NCBI GenBank assembly: GCA_029246705.1
Contig: JAQWMQ010000010.1
Coordinates: forward strand, 1-64,000
DNA: 64,000 bases
Source: Phycisphaerales bacterium
Lineage (GTDB): Bacteria; Planctomycetota; Phycisphaerae; Phycisphaerales; SM1A02
Direction of reading: 5' to 3'
Shown: positions 1-6,808 of the stretch, piece by piece
Numbering within the stretch: position 1 is the stretch's first letter
Layout: every line of letters starts with the position of its first letter
Position numbers and translations under genes: made by a program
Notes under the pieces: generated by a model
What the model was told of the DNA's origin: nothing
The model's database searches: none
Seen by the model: the letters and a program-made list of their open reading frames with translations, nothing else

Positions 1-2
1 GC

Positions 3-557
3 CTCTACAACTCCGAGAACACCACGTTCGATGGCCTCTTGCGTCAGATGCTCGCCTACCTGACGAAAGACTGTCGACTCGACCCCACACGCATCGTCCT
101 CACGTCGACCAGTCTCTTCAAACCGTACCTCGAGACTCTTACCGACTACGGCATGAAGAAGACACAGTTCATCGAACGCGATCTCGACGAAGCGAAAGAA
201 CTGGGCGATGGCTCTGGTTATTTCAATCCCAAGGGCGTACCCCATCTCAATGGCGGTTACCCGACAGCCGGCTTCGACTACATGCTGGCACCAGACACAT
301 CGATCAAAGGCATGACCCATCCTTTGAAGGACAGCATGGAACTCGGCGAAATCAAACTGGCAGACGATCCGAAAGAGACGATCAACCCGCAATCTGGAGC
401 CTTCGGCCTCGAACGCATCCTGCTTGCCATGGGCAAACCCGGAATAACCTACGCGGAGAGTCGCCGGTCCGCGATGACAGCAATCCGCGACCAGTCGGAA
501 GCAACCGGCAAGGCACTTCCAAATGCCTATGAGAAGCTGTCCAACAGCGCATCCTGA
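3..557 (+). CDS. C-terminal part of a class-II aminoacyl-tRNA-synthetase-like protein (5' end outside window)
   Basis: The reading frame is open from the left edge, so the gene is cut by the window; about 184 residues are visible. Near the C-terminus (about 130-142 of the visible part) there is a stretch SGAFGLERILLAMG that resembles motif 3 of class II synthetase folds, where a G-x-x-R loop binds ATP. Upstream is a Gly-rich beta-strand region (GGYPTAGFDYML). I cannot assign an amino-acid specificity, and a class-II-like paralogue with another role is possible. The protein ends cleanly at TGA and is followed directly by a scar containing a tRNA remnant. The family assignment is an inference from one motif. 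Confidence 0.4.
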   Translation, partial: LYNSENTTFDGLLRQMLAYLTKDCRLDPTRIVLTSTSLFKPYLETLTDYGMKKTQFIERDLDEAKELGDGSGYFNPKGVPHLNGGYPTAGFDYMLAPDTSIKGMTHPLKDSMELGEIKLADDPKETINPQSGAFGLERILLAMGKPGITYAESRRSAMTAIRDQSEATGKALPNAYEKLSNSAS

Positions 558-650
558 CCGCTTCATTCACACCGAATGCTTGATTTCCAAGACCTTGTCC
601 GCTCTCCCCACAGAGACGCGAAGAGCGCGATTTCGGGACGGGACCTTCCG

Positions 651-692
651 CTTCCCAAGCTGAAGGTGGCCGGTTCGATCCCCTTCGCCCGC
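651..692 (+). pseudogene. 3'-half remnant of a tRNA-Gly(CCC) gene
   Basis: The segment starts with the anticodon loop CTTCCCAAG (anticodon CCC), followed by GCTGAAGGT, a T-loop GGTTCGATCC and a 3' acceptor CGCCCGC followed by T. The order and spacing match the 3' half of a bacterial tRNA-Gly. The 3' strand of the T-stem (CCCTT) no longer pairs with GCCGG, one anticodon-stem pair is lost, and no D-arm or matching GCGGGCG 5' acceptor lies upstream. It therefore cannot fold as a working tRNA. Such 3' halves are often left by integrase-mediated insertion at tRNA genes; that origin is an inference. Confidence 0.5.
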
Positions 693-764
693 TTCGAGGC
701 ACCCGGAGGAGACCGCTCCCCTGCGATACGCTGCCGGGATCGCAAGGCTTTCGAAGACGAGCAG

Positions 765-1091
765 ATCGGCATCCTGGCCACCCCACCCTTCTCGCACCGG
801 ATACTCCGCGGTCATGACCACATCGAATTAGGTTCCGCCCTCGACCGCATCGACGGCGTCAAGGTTCGAAACGTCGCCCATGCGAGGAAACTCATTCGTG
901 ATCATGAGGGTGAATTCATCGAAATCGTGTTCAGCGACAAGTACATCGATGGGGCGCTGATCCTTGATGCCAAGGCGCTCACGGATGCCACGCAGGACGT
1001 GCTTGAACAGAACTCGATCCGCAAGGCGGCCAGCCCCGGGCAACTTCTCGATGTGGTCATTTGCGGAAGATCAAGGCTCGGCCTTCCTTGA
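765..1091 (+). pseudogene. C-terminal fragment of a Deg/HtrA-type PDZ serine protease
   Basis: About 108 residues resemble the last PDZ domain of long Deg-family proteases: a strand ILATPPFSHRIL, then LDRIDGVKVRNVAH, then EFIEIVFSD, and a tail with ATQDVLEQNSIR. There is no catalytic His-Asp-Ser domain. The frame stays open upstream to about 576, but that part runs through the tRNA remnant and has no family resemblance or ribosome-binding site. I therefore read it as a detached 3' end rather than an expressed gene. A short stand-alone PDZ protein is the alternative. It lies in the same orientation as the tRNA remnant. Confidence 0.5.
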
Positions 1092-1102
1092 CCGGACTGG
1101 CC

Positions 1103-1348
1103 TCAGGTCCGCTCGGAGATGAGTGTGAGTGTGTAATTGATTTCACGAAGCAGCATCAGGAGACCGAAAAGGAAACCACCAGCCAGGATGCCCACGACCA
1201 GGCCGACGGCGGCGCCTCCAATCCCATTATTGCTTCCATCCACCTGTGAGCCCAGGAAGATGAATGCAAGAATGGGAAACAGGAACGCCATCCTGATCGA
1301 AGCAGATATCCAGACATCATTCTTCTTGAGCGCGGATTCAATAGACAA
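1103..1348 (-). CDS. Small two-helix membrane protein, function unknown
   Basis: This 81-residue protein has two strongly hydrophobic segments, about residues 16-33 (IRMAFLFPILAFIFLG) and 43-67 (glycine-rich, AAVGLVVGILAGGFLFGLLMLL). Together they form a helical hairpin with a short polar loop between. The start is TTG, supported by a GGAG seven bases upstream. The 3' end faces the Deg fragment. No family was recognised. The glycine zipper pattern of the second helix (GxxxGxxxGG) suggests close helix packing, perhaps in an oligomer. It is divergently placed from nothing obvious; the acetolactate decarboxylase gene on the same strand ends 56 bases upstream. Confidence 0.6.
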   Translation of the reverse strand: MSIESALKKNDVWISASIRMAFLFPILAFIFLGSQVDGSNNGIGGAAVGLVVGILAGGFLFGLLMLLREINYTLTLISERT

Positions 1349-1403
1349 TTGACTTCTCCGGAATAGTTTGCAGTTGCACTCTAACGTGTCTCATGAGTGA
1401 AGT

Positions 1404-2123
1404 TCACTCCAAGTGATTCGCATCCCTTTCCGCACGTTGCACTTCGGCATGGACGTCGACCGGAAGATCAGCCTTTCGAAACGATTCGTCATCCGGAAGA
1501 CATACCTCGAAGCCCTCGGCGGATTCAAGCTTCACATGCGCGGATTCCACCTGCAGGTCGAGCAGATGACCACCACGTGCCGCATCAGTCGAGATCGCGT
1601 GCAGGTGCCAACCGGCAACCTGAAGGACCTGCAGGTATTCGGGAAAGCGGACGCCGACGATCGTCCCCTCGAAATCAGTCCATTCGAAGATTGCCTGACT
1701 CTTCGCAACGCCTGCCAGACCTGAGTAGGGCTTCGCCTGCGGGTGGACACTACGAGCCTTGAGTCGAGGAAAACGACCTTCGATCCGCACGAGTGCCGGA
1801 CGGTTGGTATCGGCCAGTTCAGCATCCAGTCGCTTGGAGAGTGATGCGAACCCTTCAATGGCCTGAAAATCGATTGCCCGAGGATCTTCGAATGTACCGA
1901 GGGTGACGTACGGACTTCGTGCACCTGTCTCGGCGACCCTGACGACCCCATCGGCGCGGGCCTGGTAACAGATTCCATCGAGAACGATCATCTCACCGTC
2001 GAGCCCATGAAATGCCCCGAGTCCGATGTCACCGGGCTGAATCAGCTTTCCGAGATCGAAGACACCGTCGAGCAATCGTCCGATGAGCATGTTGATCGTG
2101 CCGTGCTGCCTGATGCGCGCCAT
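1404..2123 (-). CDS. budA: Alpha-acetolactate decarboxylase
   Basis: The enzyme converts (S)-2-acetolactate to acetoin in the cytoplasm as part of the butanediol/acetoin overflow pathway. The 239-residue product has the family's usual length. Diagnostic segments are GLGAFHGLDGEMIVLDG near residue 35, HPQAKPYSGL near 150, FPEYLQ near 180 and WHLHAIS with GGHLLD near 195-205. The two histidines of WHLHAI and a glutamate nearby are the known zinc ligands. The start at ATG 2123 is chosen because GGAGAG lies five bases upstream; a longer form from 2180 lacks such a site. No acetolactate synthase or butanediol dehydrogenase lies beside it. Confidence 0.9.
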   Translation of the reverse strand: MARIRQHGTINMLIGRLLDGVFDLGKLIQPGDIGLGAFHGLDGEMIVLDGICYQARADGVVRVAETGARSPYVTLGTFEDPRAIDFQAIEGFASLSKRLDAELADTNRPALVRIEGRFPRLKARSVHPQAKPYSGLAGVAKSQAIFEWTDFEGTIVGVRFPEYLQVLQVAGWHLHAISTDAARGGHLLDLQVESAHVKLESAEGFEVCLPDDESFRKADLPVDVHAEVQRAERDANHLE

Positions 2124-2344
2124 GTCACTCTCCAATTTGGTGAGCCCAATGATACTCAATTCGTCCCTGAGCCGATTCATGACACACGACCGCCCCGCTC
2201 CTTGTTCATCATCACCGCCAGAAGTTGACCGCGGATGACGTTCCGCTTCCCGTGCACTGGCGTCCTGAAAACATGCGCGACAACTTGTATCATTTATCGC
2301 AAGAACAACATGGCAGGACAGAACCCGCAGACCCGGAGGTCATC

Positions 2345-2803
2345 ATGACCCGTTCGTTTCTCATGCTCACGCTTCTCCTCGGCGGATTCTCCGGCTGCAA
2401 CTCCAACCAGAGCACCAGGGTCGAGTTTCTCGATCATGGAACAGTGCTCCCGGACGGCCTCCCGTTCTCCGAGGCGGTTCGAGTCGACGACACGCTCTAT
2501 CTGTCCGGCATGGTCGGGGTGAAGCCCGGCACCCTTGAACTCGTCCAGGGCGGCATCGAAGCCGAGTCGACACGGACCATGGAGAACATCCGCCTGACCC
2601 TCGAGGCACACGGTGCCTCAATGGATGATGTGGTCAAGTGCACGGTGATGCTTGCCGACATCTCCGAATGGGGCACGTTCAACGAGATCTACAAGACCTA
2701 CTTCACCGGTCGTTATCCAGCGAGAAGCGCGCTCGGCGCAAACGGACTTGCCCTTGGCGCACGCCTCGAGGTCGAGTGCATTGCGGTGCTCGGTCACGAC
2801 TGA
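2345..2803 (+). CDS. RidA/YjgF/YER057c-family lipoprotein
   Basis: The N-terminus is a lipoprotein signal (MTRSFLMLTLLLGGFSGC), so this is an exported lipid-anchored member of a family that is normally cytoplasmic. The remaining about 130 residues match the RidA fold: LPFSEAVRVDDTLYLSGMVG, the segment TMENIRLTLEAHGASMDDVVK, and a C-terminus YPARSALGANGLALGARLEVE that carries the conserved arginine and the strand before the active-site cleft. RidA proteins hydrolyse reactive enamine/imine intermediates; a secreted homologue may have another substrate. An excellent GGAGG lies six bases upstream of this ATG, which excludes the longer upstream frame. Confidence 0.85.
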   Translation: MTRSFLMLTLLLGGFSGCNSNQSTRVEFLDHGTVLPDGLPFSEAVRVDDTLYLSGMVGVKPGTLELVQGGIEAESTRTMENIRLTLEAHGASMDDVVKCTVMLADISEWGTFNEIYKTYFTGRYPARSALGANGLALGARLEVECIAVLGHD

Positions 2804-2930
2804 AGAGAAGACGAGAAGATACGACGGCACTGATCGCCCTTGCGCTGCCCCTGCTTCCGATCCTGCCGGACTGCAACCCGTTCAAGGTCGCGATATTCCC
2901 ATGACTGAACATCATCTGTAGAGTGAAGGC

Positions 2931-3491
2931 ATGAAATCCATCATCGCCGCCGTCATCAGCATCGCCACCCCCCTGCTCCTCACTGGCTGCTCGTCACCAC
3001 AATCGGTTCCTGCAGACGCCGATGAACGCAGCATGTCTGAAACCCGCTTCGAGTTGCTCACGTCCCTGGCGGGTGAATGGTATCTCGTGGGCGGTGAACG
3101 ACTGGGCGAACCGGTCGAGCCGAGACCGGATGAACCGTTCATGACCTACTCGGTCAGTTCAGGCGGAAACTCGGTGATCGAGAAGCTGTTCGTGGGCAAG
3201 CCCAACGAGATGATCAGCATCTACTATCTCGACATGGGACGCCTCAACATGGACCACTACTGCAGCCTGGGCAACCAGCCGAGAATGGTCGCCGCTCCCG
3301 GTACGGAGTCGATGATCTCGTTCGAACTGGTCGCAGTCAGCGACATGCCAGATCCGAATGACCTTCACATCTCGTCTCATGCGCTCGAACTCAACGGTCC
3401 CGAAGACATGACGGCATACTGGGGCGCGACCAAGGATGAAAAACCCTCCCTGGGGTCACGCTACAACGTCAGGCGGATGACACAGCCCTGA
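2931..3491 (+). CDS. Lipoprotein of unknown function
   Basis: The 186-residue product begins with a clear lipoprotein signal peptide ending LLTGCSS, so the mature protein is probably membrane-anchored with about 165 exported residues. The body starts with a segment ELLTSLAGEWYLVGG that looks like the first strand of a small lipocalin-like or DUF1579-type beta barrel. It continues with short beta-strand-like stretches (VIEKLFVGKPNEMISIYYLD, SMISFELVAV). Two cysteines are present, one the lipidated residue. No catalytic motif is evident. It sits alone between the RidA lipoprotein (same strand, 127 bases upstream) and the ankyrin fragment (convergent). Confidence 0.75.
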   Translation: MKSIIAAVISIATPLLLTGCSSPQSVPADADERSMSETRFELLTSLAGEWYLVGGERLGEPVEPRPDEPFMTYSVSSGGNSVIEKLFVGKPNEMISIYYLDMGRLNMDHYCSLGNQPRMVAAPGTESMISFELVAVSDMPDPNDLHISSHALELNGPEDMTAYWGATKDEKPSLGSRYNVRRMTQP

Positions 3492-3554
3492 CGCAGGCCC
3501 TCCTCCCGATACGAGTGGCGCCTGCCGGACGTCCTCTCCAGCCAAGACCATCAG

Positions 3555-3887
3555 TCAGGGCTGATCGTTGCCATCTTCTGCACCGGCGGTACGACGAGAA
3601 TCCTCCCTGGCAACCGCTGCACGAAGGATCTCGATCTTTTCGTTGTTCCGTCGCGAATTATTGATGGACTGGGCGATGTCAAGAGGCGTGTTGCCTTCTT
3701 CGTCCCTGGCATCCACATCCGCTCCGGCTTCGATCAGAATCATGACGACATCGGGATTGACGTTGCTGAATGCGGCGGAGAAGAGAGGCGTACGCATGGA
3801 ATCGGTTCTTGCGTTCACGTCGGCTCCGGCCTGGATGAGAATCCTGAGGATTCCTTCACAGGGGTTCCTTGAATTCATGGGCTTCAA
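3555..3887 (-). CDS. Short ankyrin-repeat protein, probably N-terminally truncated
   Basis: The product carries about two and a half ankyrin units: ILRILIQAGADVNARTDSMR, then TPLFSAAFSNVNPDVVMILI with EAGADVDARDEEGNTPLD. It ends with a polar tail. Ankyrin repeats mediate protein binding. The first unit lacks its TPLH helix half and the candidate start is a TTG with an in-frame stop just before it. No signal peptide or further repeats are found upstream, so the gene is likely a remnant of a longer ankyrin protein. It might still be expressed. It faces the lipoprotein gene on the other strand. Confidence 0.5.
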   Translation of the reverse strand: MKPMNSRNPCEGILRILIQAGADVNARTDSMRTPLFSAAFSNVNPDVVMILIEAGADVDARDEEGNTPLDIAQSINNSRRNNEKIEILRAAVAREDSRRTAGAEDGNDQP

Positions 3888-4020
3888 TTCGGCACATCAC
3901 GTTGCGTTCATCCATGCAGATCACTGAATCTGTGATTTTTCTGTGCATGGCCACCAGATACTCACCGTGAGAGAGCGAGGTCACCGATAGAAGACAAGAA
4001 CAACCACGGAGTCAACAGGC

Positions 4021-5172
4021 ATGCATGACGACGCCACCAAACCACACGGCACACACTCCCCTCTTGGGTACCTGTTCCCATGGACCGGACTGGTGGCGGT
4101 CATCGCCAGCATCGTCATCTTCATCTACTGGGGCGATCAACATGTATGGCTGGCGTATGTCCTGAGTGGGCTCGGAGCAGGTCTGGGGTTCGCATATTTC
4201 ATACTGAGCATTGCTCGTCGCCATGCACGAACGGGAATTCGCACCACCGGATCGGTGGTTCTTGCCATCCTCCTCATGGCCTCTGCAGCATGCACCATCT
4301 TCATCGAGGATTTCATTGCCAACTTCTCGATCTTCGGCCCGGTCAAGCCGCCCAACCTTGCCACTTCACTCCAGAACGCAGCCACTTCGGCTTCGGGAGC
4401 AGCAGCTTCATTCCTCAAGGACGGCAAGAGCGGCCCCCTGGTGGGAAGCGGCTGGCAGGAATCCCACTGGACGAATCCCAAGGGCGGGGCGTTGCCGATC
4501 GCCATCTCCTGGACAAGGAACACCAAGGGCATCATGGTCACCGCAACCCCAGCGGGGAAGATACCCACAGGTCAGGATGGAACACCGAGAAACCAACAGG
4601 TACTCATGAACGGCATGCTCGAAAAGCCGTTGGACTATTTCGAGCAACAGGGCGAGGTGATGAAGTCATCATCCTTCGACTTGTTCAGTCCCATGTTCTT
4701 CATGATCAATGATCTCATCCAGGCCAGCGCCAAACCCATCATCGAGTATGCACAGAAACACGACGGGGCGCTCCCGGACAAAGCAAGGGCTGCCGAACTG
4801 CTCTCCAAGGCAAGGACCGTGTTCGAATTCAATCCTGACACCACGACCATGGCAAAAGACAGTCAGATGATTCGCTTTGCAATCAAGAAATACACATACC
4901 GATCGATGACCGATGAGATGTTCTCCATCGATTACGACTGGGAGTGGACGACACCCAACAAGGCAACGAAAAAAGAACGAGATTTGAAAGCAAGTGGCAG
5001 CATCGCCATCCACTACACCGCGGAAGGCATGATCGCCATGAACACCGATGAATCCGACAACCCCCTCTATCAACTCCTTGAGTCGACTCAGCGGCAGGGC
5101 GCGGAGGAAGAGGCAAGGGAGCGCAAGGCGACCGAGAAGGCTCAGGGCGAAAAGCCTGCTGCAACGAAATGA
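4021..5172 (+). CDS. Three-helix membrane protein with exported C-terminal domain, function unknown
   Basis: The 383-residue protein has three hydrophobic segments near the N-terminus (about residues 20-37, 43-65 and 77-98). A soluble region of about 285 residues follows. The soluble part begins with a low-complexity Ala/Ser stretch, then an SGWQESHWTNPKGG region, and has no motif I recognise. The last 30 residues are charged (QRQGAEEEARERKATEKAQ), coiled-coil-like. A GGAG lies nine bases upstream of the ATG. The next gene on the same strand is also a membrane protein of unknown role, 183 bases downstream, and the pair may be related in function. Confidence 0.7.
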   Translation: MHDDATKPHGTHSPLGYLFPWTGLVAVIASIVIFIYWGDQHVWLAYVLSGLGAGLGFAYFILSIARRHARTGIRTTGSVVLAILLMASAACTIFIEDFIANFSIFGPVKPPNLATSLQNAATSASGAAASFLKDGKSGPLVGSGWQESHWTNPKGGALPIAISWTRNTKGIMVTATPAGKIPTGQDGTPRNQQVLMNGMLEKPLDYFEQQGEVMKSSSFDLFSPMFFMINDLIQASAKPIIEYAQKHDGALPDKARAAELLSKARTVFEFNPDTTTMAKDSQMIRFAIKKYTYRSMTDEMFSIDYDWEWTTPNKATKKERDLKASGSIAIHYTAEGMIAMNTDESDNPLYQLLESTQRQGAEEEARERKATEKAQGEKPAATK

Positions 5173-5355
5173 CCGGCACCCGGGAAAAACGGTCAGATCC
5201 GCCTGATCCACGGACCGCTCCAAGCAGCGACACGAAACCGGCGCATCAGACATCGATTACAGTGCAACGTATCGAGCGAACAACCAATTGCGCTTGAACG
5301 ACCTTCGCCAGGCCGCGATTCAACCAGAAGAAAGACAAGACACAAGTGAGGTTCG

Positions 5356-6249
5356 ATGACTGACACGGAGAAACAGTACGACTGGACCCAGACCGGCGGA
5401 TTCCACGCCAGGCTGATACCCGCAATCATCATCGGCGCCCTGATCTGCACGCCGCTCTTCTTCCTGCTGTGCCTGTCATTTCGCATGGGACCGACGGCGG
5501 CCATGGTGGTGAGCCTGGTCCTGGGGCTGCCCGTCGGCTCGTTTCTCGGCTACCTTGTCGGCCTCGGCCTTGGCAAGAAGAGGCTGCAATGGGTCAAGTG
5601 GGCGGAAGATAACGGCTGGGAATACACGGCGAAGCCGAAATCATCACACGCGCTGGGACTCCAACACATGGACCAGCTCAAGCACTCCAACCTGTACTGG
5701 GCTCATGCCCACAAGAGCAATCTCCTGACGCGCAACCGTGATGGACGCTGTTCCTGCATCCACACGGCAACAAGTTTCTCCCATCTCGACCTGAAGCACG
5801 ATTCGCAGAATTCAAACAAGGCGAAATCAAGCATCAGCATCTATCTGCTGGTCGAGACCGAAAACGAATGTCCCGAGATGACGATCCACGCCCGAACCCT
5901 GACGGATCGAATCAAGTTGCCGGGCAAACTGCAGACCGTTCGCTTCGAGTCGACGGACTTCAACCAGAAGTGGACCGTGAAGGCACGAGACCCCAAGGCG
6001 GCCTACGACCGTCTCAATCAGGAAACGCTCGAGTTCATGATGTCACAGGACGACGAACTCCTGGTGGAGTTCACCAGCGGCCTGATGATCATCCAGCGCA
6101 GACTGCTTGACAGCCAGTCCATGTTCTTCGCGGCCAACCCGCGGAGCTTCTATGAGCGACACTTCAGGTTTGCCGAGGCATTCACCAGGTCGGTTCCTGA
6201 CGACCTGCTCAAGCCCGTGACGCTTTCGGACAAGGACAGCAGCCACTGA
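5356..6249 (+). CDS. Membrane protein with DUF3137-like soluble domain
   Basis: Two hydrophobic segments (about residues 20-43 and 47-71) anchor the protein. The cytoplasmic or periplasmic part opens with WVKWAEDNGWEYTAKP and later has RFESTDFNQKWTVKARDPKAAYD. This order is typical of proteins in which a W-A-x-x-N-G-W-x-Y segment precedes an F-N-x-x-W-x-V-x-A-x-D-P-x-x-A-Y segment (DUF3137-like, from memory). No enzymatic role is known for that group. A GAGG precedes the ATG by about six bases. A perfect stem-loop lies 28 bases after the stop codon and probably ends the transcript. Confidence 0.7.
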   Translation: MTDTEKQYDWTQTGGFHARLIPAIIIGALICTPLFFLLCLSFRMGPTAAMVVSLVLGLPVGSFLGYLVGLGLGKKRLQWVKWAEDNGWEYTAKPKSSHALGLQHMDQLKHSNLYWAHAHKSNLLTRNRDGRCSCIHTATSFSHLDLKHDSQNSNKAKSSISIYLLVETENECPEMTIHARTLTDRIKLPGKLQTVRFESTDFNQKWTVKARDPKAAYDRLNQETLEFMMSQDDELLVEFTSGLMIIQRRLLDSQSMFFAANPRSFYERHFRFAEAFTRSVPDDLLKPVTLSDKDSSH

Positions 6250-6277
6250 CGAGACCTTTCAACGTGACTGACGACCG

Positions 6278-6300
6278 GCGCGACCCTGAAAGGGTCGCGC
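6278..6300. terminator. Perfect 10-bp stem-loop between convergent genes
   Basis: GCGCGACCCT and AGGGTCGCGC pair perfectly around a GAA loop. It lies 28 bases after the DUF3137-like gene and 31 bases beyond the stop of the small minus-strand gene. No T-run follows, so it may act as a two-way, Rho-assisted or mRNA-protecting hairpin rather than a classical intrinsic terminator. Confidence 0.55.
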
Positions 6301-6331
6301 AGAGTGCCATCAGTCTTCAAGGCGAGGACGG

Positions 6332-6481
6332 CTACATCCTGCCGGGCAGAAAAAACAGAACCAAGAGAACCAACAGCAGAATCGCAATCAACCAGCCACA
6401 GCGGGTTCTGATCTGTCTCGTGTGCAGATTCGATCTCTGGACTGCATGAAGCAGCTTCTCCATGTCGCTGTACTCAGGCAT
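6332..6481 (-). CDS. 49-residue single-helix membrane protein
   Basis: This short frame encodes MPEYSDMEKLLHAVQRSNLH followed by a basic stretch (RQIRTRCGW), a run of 17-18 hydrophobic residues (LIAILLLVLLVLFFL) and PGRM. Positive charges before the helix place the N-terminus in the cytoplasm. The frame stays open about 30 codons upstream of the ATG but without another usual start codon. Its 3' end points at the stem-loop shared with the upstream gene. It looks real because of the codon choice and charge pattern, but it is too short for firm assignment. Function unknown. Confidence 0.5.
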   Translation of the reverse strand: MPEYSDMEKLLHAVQRSNLHTRQIRTRCGWLIAILLLVLLVLFFLPGRM

Positions 6482-6808
6482 CTGCCCTTTTCGGAATTCT
6501 GTGGGATCGGGACCTGAGGAAGCTTGATCGTCCGTGTCGCCACTCTTTTCTTGGGTTGTAGATCTGAATCAAAGCCGCGCAAGGAAGCCGACCTGAATGT
6601 ATTGGGATCGTACGACAGTTGATTCCATCGATATGCCTGAATCATGAAGAATACAACGAAACGATGAGCCAGAGGCGTGGCTCTGCTCGCCCAAATATCC
6701 CGTTCCAAGGGGCCATTTTTCCTTCCTACATCGTTCGAAACCGTTCAACTGGCGTCAAGATCACACCGCACTGTTCAATCCGTATTCAATGCCGATAGAC
6801 TTGAGGAC
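6482..6808. other. Intergenic region with no recognised feature
   Basis: This 327-base stretch separates the divergent 49-residue gene and the large YCF48-type gene. It is more AT-rich than its surroundings and presumably carries the promoters of both. I see no convincing -35/-10 pair, RNA gene or repeat in it. Confidence 0.4.

Noticed and set aside
2804-2930. Short frame with a signal-like hydrophobic stretch (ALIALALPLLPILPDC)
   Set aside because: It has no start codon of its own in the gap and is only about 30 codons long; probably chance.
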